Shown in pieces: positions 1-8,800 of a stretch of 64,000 nt of DNA. The position numbers were made by a program, and so were the translations under genes. The notes beneath the pieces are model-generated. The model saw only the letters and a list, made by a program, of their open reading frames with translations. It was not told where the DNA came from and searched no databases. This DNA comes from CBDBLK01 sp965215445. Its GTDB lineage: Bacteria > Bdellovibrionota > Bacteriovoracia > Bacteriovoracales > Bacteriovoracaceae. Each line of letters begins with the position of its first letter. Position 1 is the first letter of the stretch. The DNA is taken from contig CBDCDT010000002.1 in assembly GCA_965215445.1 (NCBI GenBank), positions 2,170,001-2,234,000 of the forward strand, read 5' to 3'.

Positions 1-275
1 TCCTTCATGCGTGCTTGTACGCCTATGATTTCGGAATAGACCTGCACGATGGGAAAATCTTTCAAGGCGGGGTTTTCCACCAATTCTATAATTGTCCTGG
101 CAAACTGTGAGGCCATTTTGTCTTCTGATTCAAGACCTGTCAGCAGTTCTCTGCCTAAGGCCGCATTGCTGGGAATGGTGTCCAAAACTTTGGCCATCGC
201 CTTGGCGCAATGTTCTTGTTGTGAAAAACCAAACCACGAGAAAAAACTGGAAAACAAAAAAACTATCAGTTTCAT
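1..275 (-). CDS. Secreted protein of unknown function, N-terminal part only
   Basis: The gene enters from the left edge, so 91 codons are visible and the C-terminus is missing. The first 18 residues (MKLIVFLFSSFFSWFGFS) form a hydrophobic Sec-type signal peptide followed by QQEHC, so the product is probably exported. The ATG at 275 has a GGAGAGG ribosome site a few bases upstream and overlaps the stop of the upstream oxidoreductase gene in an ATGA (272-275), which suggests translational coupling. No family is recognised in the visible part. Confidence 0.6.
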   Translation of the reverse strand, partial: MKLIVFLFSSFFSWFGFSQQEHCAKAMAKVLDTIPSNAALGRELLTGLESEDKMASQFARTIIELVENPALKDFPIVQVYSEIIGVQARMK

Positions 276-1276
276 TTTGGCCCTCTCCTTTTGATTTTGC
301 GCCACACTTTAGGCGCCAAACTCCACGCTAGAGTAAAACCGCTTTTATACAACCCCGTCAAGGCATAAGTGTGGGTATAATTTTTAAGCAGGCCAGCATA
401 AGGCATCCGCTTTTCTCCCCGATGGCGAATCCCGGTGACAAGTCTCGCCCGATCTAAAGGGGGAAGGCCCTCGAAAAGATTGGCAAATTCCCGCCAGGGA
501 TTTTCAAATTGTTTGTGCCGAGGGGCCACAATCCCATCCTTTTCACTGCTTCCCCCCAAGCACAAGGTTTTATGCTTTGACCTATAAAGCAAATTCCAAG
601 GCCCCTGCGCCCAGCGAGTCGTCGGGCGCTTCCAATCCACCTTGTCCCAGGCCAAAAAATGCCCCGGCACGGCCTTGCCCGCCAGACTTTCTCTCGTCAG
701 AGGAAAAAGCTGCGCGAAGGCCCCGCCGGCCAGGACCGCAACCCCGGCGCGCAAACACTCGCCGCCCCAGGTTTGAAGTTCCACTCCCGCCTCAGTTTCT
801 GCGAGCGCGGTGACCAGCGCCTGCTTCCAATGCAGCTTCAGGCCAGAGTGCAGGCGCGCGCTCCACCATTCAAAAAAAACCGGCGCGTCCACCAGATGGC
901 CCTGCTCATAGGGGGTAAGCGTTTGCGCTGACACGCCAAAGCGGCGCTCAAAAGCAGGCCCCAAATACCAGTTGTGCAATTTTTCCACGCCCGGCGGGCG
1001 CACTTCTTGGCACCAATCAAAAAAGCGCTCCCCCCCTTCACACAAGAGATCGCCCAGTTCGGAGACACCCCGGCGCACTCCCTGGCGGGCGACGGTTGCG
1101 GTGGAAAACAAAGAGCAGGGAGGCAGTTGTGCGGGGGCGGACACCCACAAAATGGAACCGGAAAATCGCTCGCGCAAACATTCTTCCAACAGGGCATGGG
1201 CGGCAATGCCGGAACCCACTACCGCCAGGTCAAAAGTTTTAAGTAAATTTTGCCAATAGCTTGACATTTTTATCAT
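272..1276 (-). CDS. FAD-dependent oxidoreductase (DAO-like)
   Basis: A 334-residue protein with an N-terminal dinucleotide-binding motif, VVGSGIAAH, about 20 residues in, as in FAD-binding amine oxidase/DAO proteins. The C-terminal part has a conserved-looking RLVTGIRHRGEKRMPYAG stretch followed by TGLYKSGFTLA, the usual second FAD-contact region. The substrate cannot be inferred. ATG codons occur at 1276 and 1267, with no strong ribosome site for either. The stop overlaps the start of the next gene (secreted protein at 275), so the two are likely one transcript. Cytoplasmic or membrane-associated; no signal peptide. Confidence 0.65.
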   Translation of the reverse strand: MIKMSSYWQNLLKTFDLAVVGSGIAAHALLEECLRERFSGSILWVSAPAQLPPCSLFSTATVARQGVRRGVSELGDLLCEGGERFFDWCQEVRPPGVEKLHNWYLGPAFERRFGVSAQTLTPYEQGHLVDAPVFFEWWSARLHSGLKLHWKQALVTALAETEAGVELQTWGGECLRAGVAVLAGGAFAQLFPLTRESLAGKAVPGHFLAWDKVDWKRPTTRWAQGPWNLLYRSKHKTLCLGGSSEKDGIVAPRHKQFENPWREFANLFEGLPPLDRARLVTGIRHRGEKRMPYAGLLKNYTHTYALTGLYKSGFTLAWSLAPKVWRKIKRRGPK

Positions 1277-1297
1277 ATTTTGATAGTTAAAAATGGA

Positions 1298-1323
1298 GAA
1301 GTTATTAGTAACCTAATAGCTTC
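1298..1323. other. Imperfect inverted repeat between divergent genes
   Basis: GAAGTTATTAG and CTAATAGCTTC (11-nt arms, one G-T mismatch) surround TAAC, forming a hairpin with a TAAC loop. It lies in the divergent intergenic region between the FAD oxidoreductase and the NYN gene, so an operator role is possible. The flanking T-runs are short, so a terminator is less likely. Confidence 0.3.
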
Positions 1324-1404
1324 TTATTTACAAAACGCCCCTAGCAACGCCCCGGTAAGAACTCCGACGGCCGACCTTGGGGCATTTCAATAAGGTTTTT
1401 ATCA

Positions 1405-2046
1405 ATGAAAGATAAAATTGCCATCATCATTGATGGTTGGTTCATGCGAAAACGGATTTATAAAACAAAAGCCTTTTCTTATTCAGCGAAAAATATACAT
1501 ACTTATTGTAAATCGCTTCTCAAGAAAGAACAAAAAATTTTCAGAATTTATTATTATGATACAGAACCACTAAGAAGTAAAGGACACCATCCCGTAACAA
1601 AAAAAAGTATCAACTTTGAAAAAACATCTGTTGCTAAAGAACAAAATAGAATATTGGGAGAAATTCGAGAATACCCCAATTTTGCCCTTCGTTTGGGAGA
1701 GACACATTGGAATGGAAAATCTTGGAATTTATCGGAAAATGCTCTCAAACAACTACTTAGCGGAGAATTGCCACCAAAAAACGTTGAAGACAAAGATATT
1801 ACTCCAGGAATTAAACAAAAAGGCGTAGATATGAGAATCGGGTTAGATATTGCGGCCTTGGCGTATAAAAAATTGGTGGATAAAATTATCGTTATTACGG
1901 GAGACCAAGATATTGTTCCGGCACTAAAGTTAGCGAGAAAAGAAGGCATTATCGTCGGTGTCGATTCACTTGGAAATAATGTAAACCCGTTACTGAAAGA
2001 GCATACAGATTTTTTTCATACAAAAATCAAAAGTTTCAGGCATTGA
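1405..2046 (+). CDS. NYN domain (LabA/DUF88-type) predicted ribonuclease
   Basis: 213 residues with the PIN-like NYN fold signature: IIIDG near the N-terminus (Asp10), KGVDMRIGLDIA (Asp142) and ITGDQDIVPAL (Asp167, Asp169), the acidic residues that bind metal in this family. Known members cleave RNA or act in stress and phage-defence settings; the specific target here is unknown. The gene is clearly more AT-rich and more A-rich in codon use than its neighbours, suggesting recent acquisition. Its stop overlaps that of the convergent permease gene by 11 nt. Confidence 0.8.
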   Translation: MKDKIAIIIDGWFMRKRIYKTKAFSYSAKNIHTYCKSLLKKEQKIFRIYYYDTEPLRSKGHHPVTKKSINFEKTSVAKEQNRILGEIREYPNFALRLGETHWNGKSWNLSENALKQLLSGELPPKNVEDKDITPGIKQKGVDMRIGLDIAALAYKKLVDKIIVITGDQDIVPALKLARKEGIIVGVDSLGNNVNPLLKEHTDFFHTKIKSFRH

Positions 2047-3220
2047 GCGTGCGCACCTGTTTTAAATAGTTGGTGTCGCGCCTGAAAGTGCGCAAAACCC
2101 ATTGGCCAAAAAAGGTGCTGATAGCGTAGGGAATAAAAAAGGACGACAGCACTCCCCACCAGCGCACGGAAACCGGAATCTTGCGCTCGACAAACACCGC
2201 CGGCATCAAGTCCCCTCCCCAGTGGTGCAGTCCCCACAAAAAAATGGCCGCCAAAGACATTCCCAAAACAATGCTGGCAACGCCCACTATTTGCAAAAAA
2301 CGCTGTGATGCGTGCTCCAGTTTTTTTTTGTCCGCACCCAAAACCCAAAAACTCGCCAGGTCGGTTTTGATTTTATCCAAAAAGAGCATCAGTGCGCTGG
2401 TCACACAAAGCCCCACCAGCACAGTCATGCCGGTAAAGAGAAAGAGCATCATCATGTTTTCCAACTTGAGCGCCCAAACCAAAGTCCGGTTTTGTTCCTC
2501 CCAAGTCAGCAGGCGGTATTCGCCCCAATACTTTTTATCCAGCCTGGATTTTAACTGCGCCTCTTTAAAGGGAGTGTGAATGCGAACGGCATTGAAGGCG
2601 CGCTCTCGAATCAGGTTGTGCATTTTTTGGGCCGCAACCCAAACGTGATAGCGGTCAATTTGGGGAACCCGGGTGCTGAGAAGAGAACTGACGTACAAAC
2701 TCACAGTGCGCGGAACATCGCCGATGAAATCGTCCACCTGGGCGGGGTTGATTAAACGCACACCCCCCGCCTCCCCCACGTTCAAATGGGACGCCAAGTG
2801 CTCCGAGAGAATCAACTCGTCAAGTTCCCTGCCTGCCAAAAAAGTCGGACGCGGGTGAGAAGGCGAAAGGGCGTGAACCACCACCGGGGCCAGGTAGGGG
2901 CCGGCCTTCAAAAGCATTTCCGCCTGGTATTCGGGCACGGCCAACAGGCCCTCTTCCCGCAACAACTGCGCCATCCCCAAAACCCGCCGGGGTTGTCTAA
3001 ATTTAGTCCAGATCACCGCTTCGCCCATCACCGCCTTGGAGCGCTCGACGACCTTCTTTTGCAAACCGCCCATCACGCTTTGCAAAACAAAAAGGGCAAA
3101 ACTGGAAATGGCAAGGCCCGCAAGCGCCAAAAACAAGAGCCGCTGCCGGGTCTTGGCACGGAAAATATAGGCGGCGAAATAGCGAAAGAAGGGGGTTTGC
3201 GAGGAGTGATTAAGCGGCAC
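2036..3220 (-). CDS. LolC/LolE-family ABC transporter permease (FtsX type)
   Basis: Inner-membrane permease of the lipoprotein-releasing (LolCDE) type. The N-terminus RYFAAYIFRAKTRQR precedes TM1 (LLFLALAGLAISSFALFVLQ), then the typical SVMGGLQ motif, a periplasmic domain of about 200 residues, and three C-terminal TM segments starting at MMMLFLFTGMTVLVG. I chose the GTG at 3220 because GGAAG lies 5 nt upstream and the family N-terminus begins there; a longer ATG reading from 3301 runs through the antitoxin gene. No LolD ATPase is adjacent, so its partner must be encoded elsewhere. The GTG overlaps the antitoxin stop by 11 nt. Confidence 0.75.
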   Translation of the reverse strand: MPLNHSSQTPFFRYFAAYIFRAKTRQRLLFLALAGLAISSFALFVLQSVMGGLQKKVVERSKAVMGEAVIWTKFRQPRRVLGMAQLLREEGLLAVPEYQAEMLLKAGPYLAPVVVHALSPSHPRPTFLAGRELDELILSEHLASHLNVGEAGGVRLINPAQVDDFIGDVPRTVSLYVSSLLSTRVPQIDRYHVWVAAQKMHNLIRERAFNAVRIHTPFKEAQLKSRLDKKYWGEYRLLTWEEQNRTLVWALKLENMMMLFLFTGMTVLVGLCVTSALMLFLDKIKTDLASFWVLGADKKKLEHASQRFLQIVGVASIVLGMSLAAIFLWGLHHWGGDLMPAVFVERKIPVSVRWWGVLSSFFIPYAISTFFGQWVLRTFRRDTNYLKQVRTLNA

Positions 3221-3494
3221 AATTCTTCCAATCTGGAAAGATAAGCACGGCAGGATGGGCCTTGAGTGCTTTTGCCAAAACTTTTGCTCTCTCGACTCCA
3301 AGAACTATCCTATTGTTTTCCAATCCGGAAAGAGTCGGCTGAGTGAGTCCGGTCATTTTTGCCAATTGGTTTTGGGAAAGCCCGTTCTTTTCCCTTAAAA
3401 TCCTGAGCATTGATCCTGTGGTCAAATTCGCCAAAGATTTGGCAGCAAAAAAATCTTCCTCAAGGGCCTGTTTAAGTTTTTTTCCGATAGTCAT
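3210..3494 (-). CDS. higA: HTH-type antitoxin (HigA-like, XRE family)
   Basis: 94 residues with a Cro/C1-type helix-turn-helix: MLRILREKNGLSQNQLAKM then TGLTQPTLSGLENNR. It follows a RelE/HigB-like toxin gene and overlaps it by 23 nt, giving the toxin-first order typical of higBA. It should neutralise the toxin and repress the operon promoter. Its last codons overlap the start of the LolC/E-like permease, so permease expression may fall under toxin-antitoxin autoregulation. Confidence 0.8.
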   Translation of the reverse strand: MTIGKKLKQALEEDFFAAKSLANLTTGSMLRILREKNGLSQNQLAKMTGLTQPTLSGLENNRIVLGVERAKVLAKALKAHPAVLIFPDWKNCAA

Positions 3495-3759
3495 GGGGAT
3501 TCACCTCCAAAATAAAAACGGTTACCTCTTTTTTTTCGATATAATAAATAACACGCCATTTTTTGTTCAAATACGACGATCTCGCTCCCTTCCACTCGCC
3601 TCTTAACGCATGATCTCGATAACCCTTGATAGGCCGGAGTGCGAGAGGCCCGGAAAATTCGACGATCTTTTTCCATCCTTCATACTCTTCCCTGATTTCT
3701 CTTGGGCATTTTCGTAACTGCTTTTTTACCGTTCTGCTTTCAAGAAACTTCCATATCAT
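3472..3759 (-). CDS. higB: RelE/HigB-type toxin
   Basis: 95 residues with the RelE/ParE superfamily pattern: basic N-terminal helix (SRTVKKQLRKCPREIREEY), a Leu-Arg core (LRPIKGYRDHALRGEWKGAR), then SSYLNKKWRVIYYIEKKEV. Proteins of this group usually cleave mRNA on the ribosome. The ATG at 3759 has almost no leader because a good promoter ends about 8 nt upstream. First gene of the HigBA-type operon. Confidence 0.75.
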   Translation of the reverse strand: MIWKFLESRTVKKQLRKCPREIREEYEGWKKIVEFSGPLALRPIKGYRDHALRGEWKGARSSYLNKKWRVIYYIEKKEVTVFILEVNPHDYRKKT

Positions 3760-3767
3760 AAATAAAA

Positions 3768-3796
3768 GATATACCTTAAAAAATATGTTACGTCAA
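3768..3796 (-). promoter_or_regulatory. Sigma70-type promoter of the toxin-antitoxin operon
   Basis: On the minus strand, TTGACG (-35, 3796-3791) and TATATC (-10, 3773-3768) are separated by 17 nt. The predicted transcript would start about at 3761, two bases before the toxin ATG at 3759, implying a leaderless or nearly leaderless message. Confidence 0.55.
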
Positions 3797-3825
3797 GATT
3801 AAACAAACCATTGAAATGACAGGAA

Positions 3826-5949
3826 TTACGAAGTAAAGTTTTGCCCGCTGGAGGCCAAATCTTCGAGGTATTCGCTGGGGCGAAAGCGCGCGCTGTCCAC
3901 TTCCTCGCCAAAGCGCTTGAGGGTTTGCAAAATATTTGCCAGGCCCTCGCCGTCGGCGTATCTCAAAAGGCCCCCGCGAAAAGGGGGAAACCCGATGCCG
4001 AAGATGAGCGCCAAGTCCACCTCGCGGGCACTGGCCACCAGTTTTTCCTGTAGGATGTTGGCGGCCTCGTTGACCATGGGGAGAAACAAGCGCCAGCGCA
4101 GCTCCCGCTCGTCGCTTTTGCCTTTAATGCCGGCCCTGCCGGAAAAAAGCGCCTGCGCCTTTTGGTTGACTCCGCTTACCTTGCCGGCCTGATCGTAGAG
4201 GTAAAAACCGCGGCCGCTCTTTTTGCCCAAACTCTCTTGCTGTACCATTTTTTCCAGCAGAGAACTGGACTGGGCGCGCTCTCCGAGTCCCTCGCGCATG
4301 ACTCCCGCCACTTTGACCGCCACGTCCAACCCCACTTCGTCGAGCAGGCGGCATGGCCCCATGGGCATGCCAAAGTCGAGACACAGTTCATCCAGCGCTT
4401 CAATGCCGTGCCCTTCTTCCAATAAAAATCCGCTCTCGTTCAAATAGGGCATTAAAATGCGGTTGACTAAAAAGCCGGGGCCGTCGCCGACGATCACCGG
4501 CGTTTTCTTACACTTCAAGGCCCAGCGATACAGGGCCTCGACGGTGGAGGGGGCGACTTTGGAGTGGGTGATAATTTCCACCAGGGGCATACGGTGGACG
4601 GGGTTGAAAAAGTGAAGCCCGGCAAAGCGCTCGGGCCGCTCCAGCGCTCCCGCCATTTCTTCAATGCTCAAAGAAGAGGTGTTGGAAGTGATGAGTGCGC
4701 TGTCCTTCATGTGTTTTTCCACTTCGGCAAGGGCCTTCTTTTTGATGCCCATGTCTTCGACAATCGCCTCTACCAGCAAATCCACCCGCCCGAAACCGGA
4801 AAGACTTTTTTGCGCGCAGATGGTGCGCATTTTTCTCTCCCGCTCGCGGGCACTCATTTTTCTGCGCTTGACTGCGCCGGTGAAATTGGAGTTCGCCTGA
4901 GCGAGTCCCAGCTCCAAGGCCTCGGTGTTCAGGTCGCGCATCAGGGGGAACATACCCTGCTCGGCCATCAGCCAGGTGATTCCGCCACCCATCGTTCCCG
5001 CGCCCAAACAAGCACCTCGGGAAAGTTTCGGCAACTCGCCTTCGCTCTTCGGCCCCGCATACTTTTTGGCCTGCTCGCTCATAAAGAAAATGTGCTGCAA
5101 ATTTTTGGACTGCTCGCCCACGCACAATGCTCCAAAGCCCTGCGCTTCGAGACTGAGATAACTGCTGCGCCCCCGGCCCATGCCCTCTTCCATGGTTTCC
5201 AAAATTTTGAGCGGGGCCTGGTACAGCCCGCGAGTGCGGGAAAGCACGTTTTCCCGCGCTTTTTGAAATACCAGTTTGCGGCCGACCACGTTTTCCAACA
5301 CCCAGTTTTTTTTCGCCCGCCCAAAGGGTTTGGCCGTGCCCTCGATATGTTTGCGCGCCATCGAAAGCAAACGCTCCCGAGGATAGAGCGCGTCCGCCAG
5401 GCCCATTTTGAGGGCCTTTTTGGGCACGAAAGACTTGCCGGTCAAAATGGCGTCGAGGGCAGAGGGCAGCCCCACCCGGCGGGGCAGGCGCCAGGTTCCC
5501 CCAAAGCCCGGCAGGATGCCGAGTTTGACTTCGGGAAGGCCAATCACGCTGCCCTCTTCGCTCATCAAAAGGGTTTTGCACGCCAGTGCCAGTTCCGCCC
5601 CTCCCCCCAGGCACACTCCGTGCACGCAAGCGACCGTGGGAAAGGGTAAATCTTCAATCTGGTTGTAAATCCCCTGCCCCATCTCCGCCCCGCGAATGGC
5701 CTCGCTCTCGCTCTCAATGGAAGTAATCAAGTTGATGTCCGCTCCGGCTATAAAACAGCGCTCCAGATGACTGAAAAAAATCGCCCCGCGAAGGGCCGCA
5801 CGCTGCTCCCACAATTGGGTTACCTTGTCGCCCAACTCCTGCAACGTCTCTTCGTCGAGCACCGCCATGCTCTTTTGCGACTGGTATCCAAAACCCAACC
5901 AGGCCAGGTCATCTTTGATTTCAAAACTCACGCGGCCGCTGGAAACCAT
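3826..5949 (-). CDS. fadJ: Fatty-acid oxidation complex alpha subunit, FadJ-like
   Basis: Bifunctional beta-oxidation enzyme of 707 residues: enoyl-CoA hydratase domain (about 1-190) then 3-hydroxyacyl-CoA dehydrogenase. The hydratase glutamates are at about 119 and 140 (GGGAELALA and LPEVKLGILPGFGG), matching FadB/FadJ positions. The dehydrogenase NAD motif GAGTMGGG is at about 316, followed by LHFFNPVHRMPLVE with the catalytic His. Start chosen at the ATG at 5949 because GGTGAGG lies just upstream and the family N-terminus begins there. It follows the thiolase stop by 2 nt, the fadI-fadJ order. Length is close to FadJ (about 714). Confidence 0.9.
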   Translation of the reverse strand: MVSSGRVSFEIKDDLAWLGFGYQSQKSMAVLDEETLQELGDKVTQLWEQRAALRGAIFFSHLERCFIAGADINLITSIESESEAIRGAEMGQGIYNQIEDLPFPTVACVHGVCLGGGAELALACKTLLMSEEGSVIGLPEVKLGILPGFGGTWRLPRRVGLPSALDAILTGKSFVPKKALKMGLADALYPRERLLSMARKHIEGTAKPFGRAKKNWVLENVVGRKLVFQKARENVLSRTRGLYQAPLKILETMEEGMGRGRSSYLSLEAQGFGALCVGEQSKNLQHIFFMSEQAKKYAGPKSEGELPKLSRGACLGAGTMGGGITWLMAEQGMFPLMRDLNTEALELGLAQANSNFTGAVKRRKMSARERERKMRTICAQKSLSGFGRVDLLVEAIVEDMGIKKKALAEVEKHMKDSALITSNTSSLSIEEMAGALERPERFAGLHFFNPVHRMPLVEIITHSKVAPSTVEALYRWALKCKKTPVIVGDGPGFLVNRILMPYLNESGFLLEEGHGIEALDELCLDFGMPMGPCRLLDEVGLDVAVKVAGVMREGLGERAQSSSLLEKMVQQESLGKKSGRGFYLYDQAGKVSGVNQKAQALFSGRAGIKGKSDERELRWRLFLPMVNEAANILQEKLVASAREVDLALIFGIGFPPFRGGLLRYADGEGLANILQTLKRFGEEVDSARFRPSEYLEDLASSGQNFTS

Positions 5950-5951
5950 AT

Positions 5952-7253
5952 TTACCTCACCAGATTTTCGATAATGACGGCACCGCCTTGCCCGCCGCCG
6001 ATGCACAAACTGGCCAGCCCGTAGCGGCCCTTGCGCCGTTTGAGTTCCCAGGCCAGGGTCGTCACCAGACGACTGCCGGTAGAACCCACCGGATGTCCGA
6101 GGGCGATGGCACCGCCGTTGACATTAAGTTTTTCGTCGGGGATTTCCCCAAGGGCCTGATCCAGGCCAAATTTTTCGGCGACACTTTTTTCCTTAAAACC
6201 TTGCAGTACCGCCAGCACTTGAGCGGCAAAGGCCTCGTTGACCTCAATCAAGTCCATTTGTTCCAAATTCATACCCGTGCGCTGAAAGACCCCGTGGGAG
6301 GCGACCAGTGGCCCCATGCCCATGCGCTTGGGATCGAGGCCGGCAAAGTGGTAGTCCACAATGCGCGCCATGGGTTCCAATGCAAATTCTTTGAGCGCTG
6401 CTTCCGAAACCAACAAAAGCGCCGAACCGCCGTCGGTGAGAGGACAGGAATTTCCCACCGTCACCGTGCCCGAACGGCGGTCAAAATAGGGCCGCATTTT
6501 GGCCAGCCCCTGCACTGTACTGTCCGCGCGCGGGCCAACGTCGTTTTCCAACAGCTTTGAAAGTTTGCCACCCACCGGAATAGGCAGAATTTCAGCGCCA
6601 AAACGCCCCTCTTTTTGGGCCGCCACCGCCAATTGATGAGAGCGGTTGGCGAAGCGGTCTTGCTCTTCCCGACTGATCTCCAGTTCCCGCGCCAAAACCT
6701 CCGCCGTCTGGCCCATGTTGAGTCCACAAAAGGGGTCGGTCAGGCCCAACTCAATGGCGATCACCGGCCGCAAATGCGCCGGCCGAAACTGCGCCAGGGT
6801 TTGCAGTTTTTGCGCCAATGTCCTGGCCTTCATAAATTGCATAAAGAGTTCGCTCATATCCCGTGAATACAAAAGGGGCATTTGGGACATATTTTCCACC
6901 CCACCCACCGCCAGCACTTGCGCCCGGCCGAATACCAATTTCAAAAATCCCTGGGCCAGCGCCTCCAGCCCCGAAGCGCAATTGCGGTGGACGGTGTAGG
7001 CGCTGGTTTTTTCGGGAAGGCCCGCCTCTAGGGCCACCACCCGCCCGAGATTGGGGTATTCGGCGGGATTGCCCACGTTACCAAAAATCACCTCATCCAC
7101 CCGCTCGTCGGGGATGCCGGTTTGGTCCAGCATGTGGCGCACCAAATGCGAACCCAGGTAGGGCGCCGCCACCTCTTTGAGTTTGGTGCCCGCCTTGGCC
7201 TGAGGCGAACGCTTGGCGGCCACAATATAGACTGGATGTGATGAACAAGACAT
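5952..7253 (-). CDS. fadI: Acetyl-CoA acyltransferase (thiolase), FadI-like
   Basis: Thiolase of 433 residues, the size of FadI rather than FadA. The acyl-accepting Cys is in HRNCASGLEAL (about Cys92), and the C-terminal catalytic pair is in NGGAIALGHPVGSTG (His) and LCIGGGQGGA (Cys). It catalyses the last, thiolytic step of beta-oxidation and would form the trifunctional complex with the FadJ-like protein immediately downstream. Start set at the ATG at 7253, preceded by AAGGGGGG; an upstream in-frame ATG lacks a ribosome site. Confidence 0.9.
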   Translation of the reverse strand: MSCSSHPVYIVAAKRSPQAKAGTKLKEVAAPYLGSHLVRHMLDQTGIPDERVDEVIFGNVGNPAEYPNLGRVVALEAGLPEKTSAYTVHRNCASGLEALAQGFLKLVFGRAQVLAVGGVENMSQMPLLYSRDMSELFMQFMKARTLAQKLQTLAQFRPAHLRPVIAIELGLTDPFCGLNMGQTAEVLARELEISREEQDRFANRSHQLAVAAQKEGRFGAEILPIPVGGKLSKLLENDVGPRADSTVQGLAKMRPYFDRRSGTVTVGNSCPLTDGGSALLLVSEAALKEFALEPMARIVDYHFAGLDPKRMGMGPLVASHGVFQRTGMNLEQMDLIEVNEAFAAQVLAVLQGFKEKSVAEKFGLDQALGEIPDEKLNVNGGAIALGHPVGSTGSRLVTTLAWELKRRKGRYGLASLCIGGGQGGAVIIENLVR

Positions 7254-7307
7254 TTTCCCCCCTTGGAAACTAGAACCCAAGTATGGGCCTTTCCAAGGCA
7301 AAAAACA

Positions 7308-7345
7308 ACCCCTTCACCTGGAACCGAAGTTCAAAGTGAAGGGGT
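7308..7345 (-). terminator. Intrinsic terminator after the outer-membrane barrel gene
   Basis: ACCCCTTCAC (7308-7317) pairs with GTGAAGGGGT (7336-7345), and an inner GAAC/GTTC stem closes a CGAA tetraloop. On the minus strand the stem is followed by TGTTTTTTG. Placed 50 bases after the stop of the 7396-8481 gene, it should end that transcript before the thiolase operon. Confidence 0.75.
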
Positions 7346-7395
7346 CGCTTAGGGCACTGACTAGAAAAGGAGTTTAAAGATGCCCCAAAAGGGTC

Positions 7396-8481
7396 TTAAA
7401 ACTTTAAAGCAACCGAGAAATTCGCGCCAAACACGTCGAGGTCTTCGATTTCTTTACCGATGATGGTGAGCATTTCCTGGCGGAAGTCACCTACTCGCGA
7501 GCGGTTGTTGCGATCAAATCCCGACTTGAGCATTTTGGAGTAGCGGAAATCTACGCCCAGTCCCACATTGTCAGCAACTTCAATTTCAACTCCGGCCAAG
7601 GCCGCTCCGCGTAGATTGACGGCGGAAACCTTGTTGCTGTTGCGGTTGGGGTAAACGCTGTAGTTATAACCCAAAGCGTACACTCCGGCCTCATTGTTCA
7701 CCCATTCCACGGAGGAACGGTTGGCACCGATGAGTAGTCCGAAGAAGGGCCTGATCATTTGACTGGAACCGATGTAAAACTTACCTTTCATCGCCAAATC
7801 CCAGCTTGCGTAATCCACGCGGGCGTTGTTAAAGTTTCCGGCAAGAGGGTTGCTGTAGTAATAACTATCGTAACCCCAAGGATTGTAGTCAAGGTTCATG
7901 GATGAGCGGCCAAATTCCACCCCAAGGCTAAAGTTGTCGGACATAAGCGTTTCCACGCTGATGCCAAACTGACTGGCGGAACCATCGAGGTTCAACAATC
8001 CGTCATCGTTGCCTTGGTCGTAGTACTTGGAACCCAAAAGCAAAGACACTCGACTGGTTGGAGTCGTCTTTACGGGAGTGGGTGCAGGAGCTGGGGCCTG
8101 AACTTTAGCGGCGGAAGCAGAGGTCTCTGCTTTTTCCAAATCGCCGCTCAAAACTTTTTCCAAGTTTCGTCTCAGGCGATTGGCGACCTTAACTTCCTGC
8201 TTCAAGCGCTGCTCTTCGATTTTCTGCTCAACGCCTTCTTCAATTTGGCGTTTGAGTTGATTGACCTGCTTTCTCACCTTGTCTACAGGACTTTCCTTAC
8301 GGGTAAAGATGCCGTCCACATCGAATTGCTCCGAGTTGTAGACTTCGCCGCCTTCGACCCCAAGGCCTTGGTCAAAGGAACCGTCCTGGGCGTGAACGCC
8401 CGTTAATGCGGCCGCCAAAAGAGTCCCATAAAGGGCCAACGGCCAAAAGAATGTGCTGTTCTTTCCAGTTTTCAAGTTCAT
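7396..8481 (-). CDS. Predicted outer-membrane beta-barrel protein with periplasmic coiled coil
   Basis: 361 residues. Signal peptide of about 31 residues ending LTGVHA|QDG. Residues about 55-110 are charged heptad-like coiled coil (KVRKQVNQLKRQIEEGVEQK), then an Ala/Pro/Lys linker (about 120-145), then a C-terminal domain of alternating amphipathic strands rich in Tyr, Gly and Ser, ending in Phe (SVALKF), as in OmpA-like 8-strand porin-like barrels. ATG at 8481 has AGGAGGT at ideal spacing. An intrinsic terminator follows. Exact family not recognised. Confidence 0.7.
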   Translation of the reverse strand: MNLKTGKNSTFFWPLALYGTLLAAALTGVHAQDGSFDQGLGVEGGEVYNSEQFDVDGIFTRKESPVDKVRKQVNQLKRQIEEGVEQKIEEQRLKQEVKVANRLRRNLEKVLSGDLEKAETSASAAKVQAPAPAPTPVKTTPTSRVSLLLGSKYYDQGNDDGLLNLDGSASQFGISVETLMSDNFSLGVEFGRSSMNLDYNPWGYDSYYYSNPLAGNFNNARVDYASWDLAMKGKFYIGSSQMIRPFFGLLIGANRSSVEWVNNEAGVYALGYNYSVYPNRNSNKVSAVNLRGAALAGVEIEVADNVGLGVDFRYSKMLKSGFDRNNRSRVGDFRQEMLTIIGKEIEDLDVFGANFSVALKF

Positions 8482-8800
8482 ACTTACCTCCTTTTCTGAA
8501 TACACAGCGAATGATGCGCCATATTAATACACATTTTGACTTTTTGCATTAAAAAAATGCCTAATGTGTAAATTTTACATACCCGGCCAAATCCTTGATT
8601 TTACGAGAATTGGGCCTTTTTCTCTTTTTTTATCCTCCAAAATGTTGCTTCCACCCCTTCTACCTGCAAAACTCATGCCAAGAGTCATCGAAGGGTTAAG
8701 TGCTTGAAATGACGATTGAGAGTGTCTGATTCCGAGACAAAAAGTGTCTAAATTGTTGAATACTGTCTAATTTTTGGACACTTTCGTGCTAAACTAAAAG
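8482..8800. other. Non-coding upstream region
   Basis: No supportable gene. It holds the leader and promoter region of the outer-membrane barrel gene, a GTAAAATTTAC-like site at 8568-8578, and the conserved block TTTTTGGACACTTTCG (8770-8785) that is repeated in front of the second structured element. Confidence 0.4.
8568..8578 (-). promoter_or_regulatory. GTAAAATTTAC site 1, 87 nt upstream of barrel gene
   Basis: Near-palindromic 11-mer on the minus strand, embedded in ATGTAAAATTTACACAT. The same 11-mer recurs upstream of two other minus-strand genes for exported proteins in this window. A shared operator or promoter element is inferred. Confidence 0.35.

Noticed and set aside
3221..3301. 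Longer N-terminus of the LolC/E-like permease
   Set aside because: It overlaps the antitoxin gene, lacks a ribosome site, and the family N-terminus (RY…AAY before TM1) starts after the GTG at 3220.
4564..5649. 361-codon plus-strand frame
   Set aside because: Lies antisense within fadJ; high GC at third positions of the real gene leaves the opposite strand open. The real gene has complete catalytic motifs.
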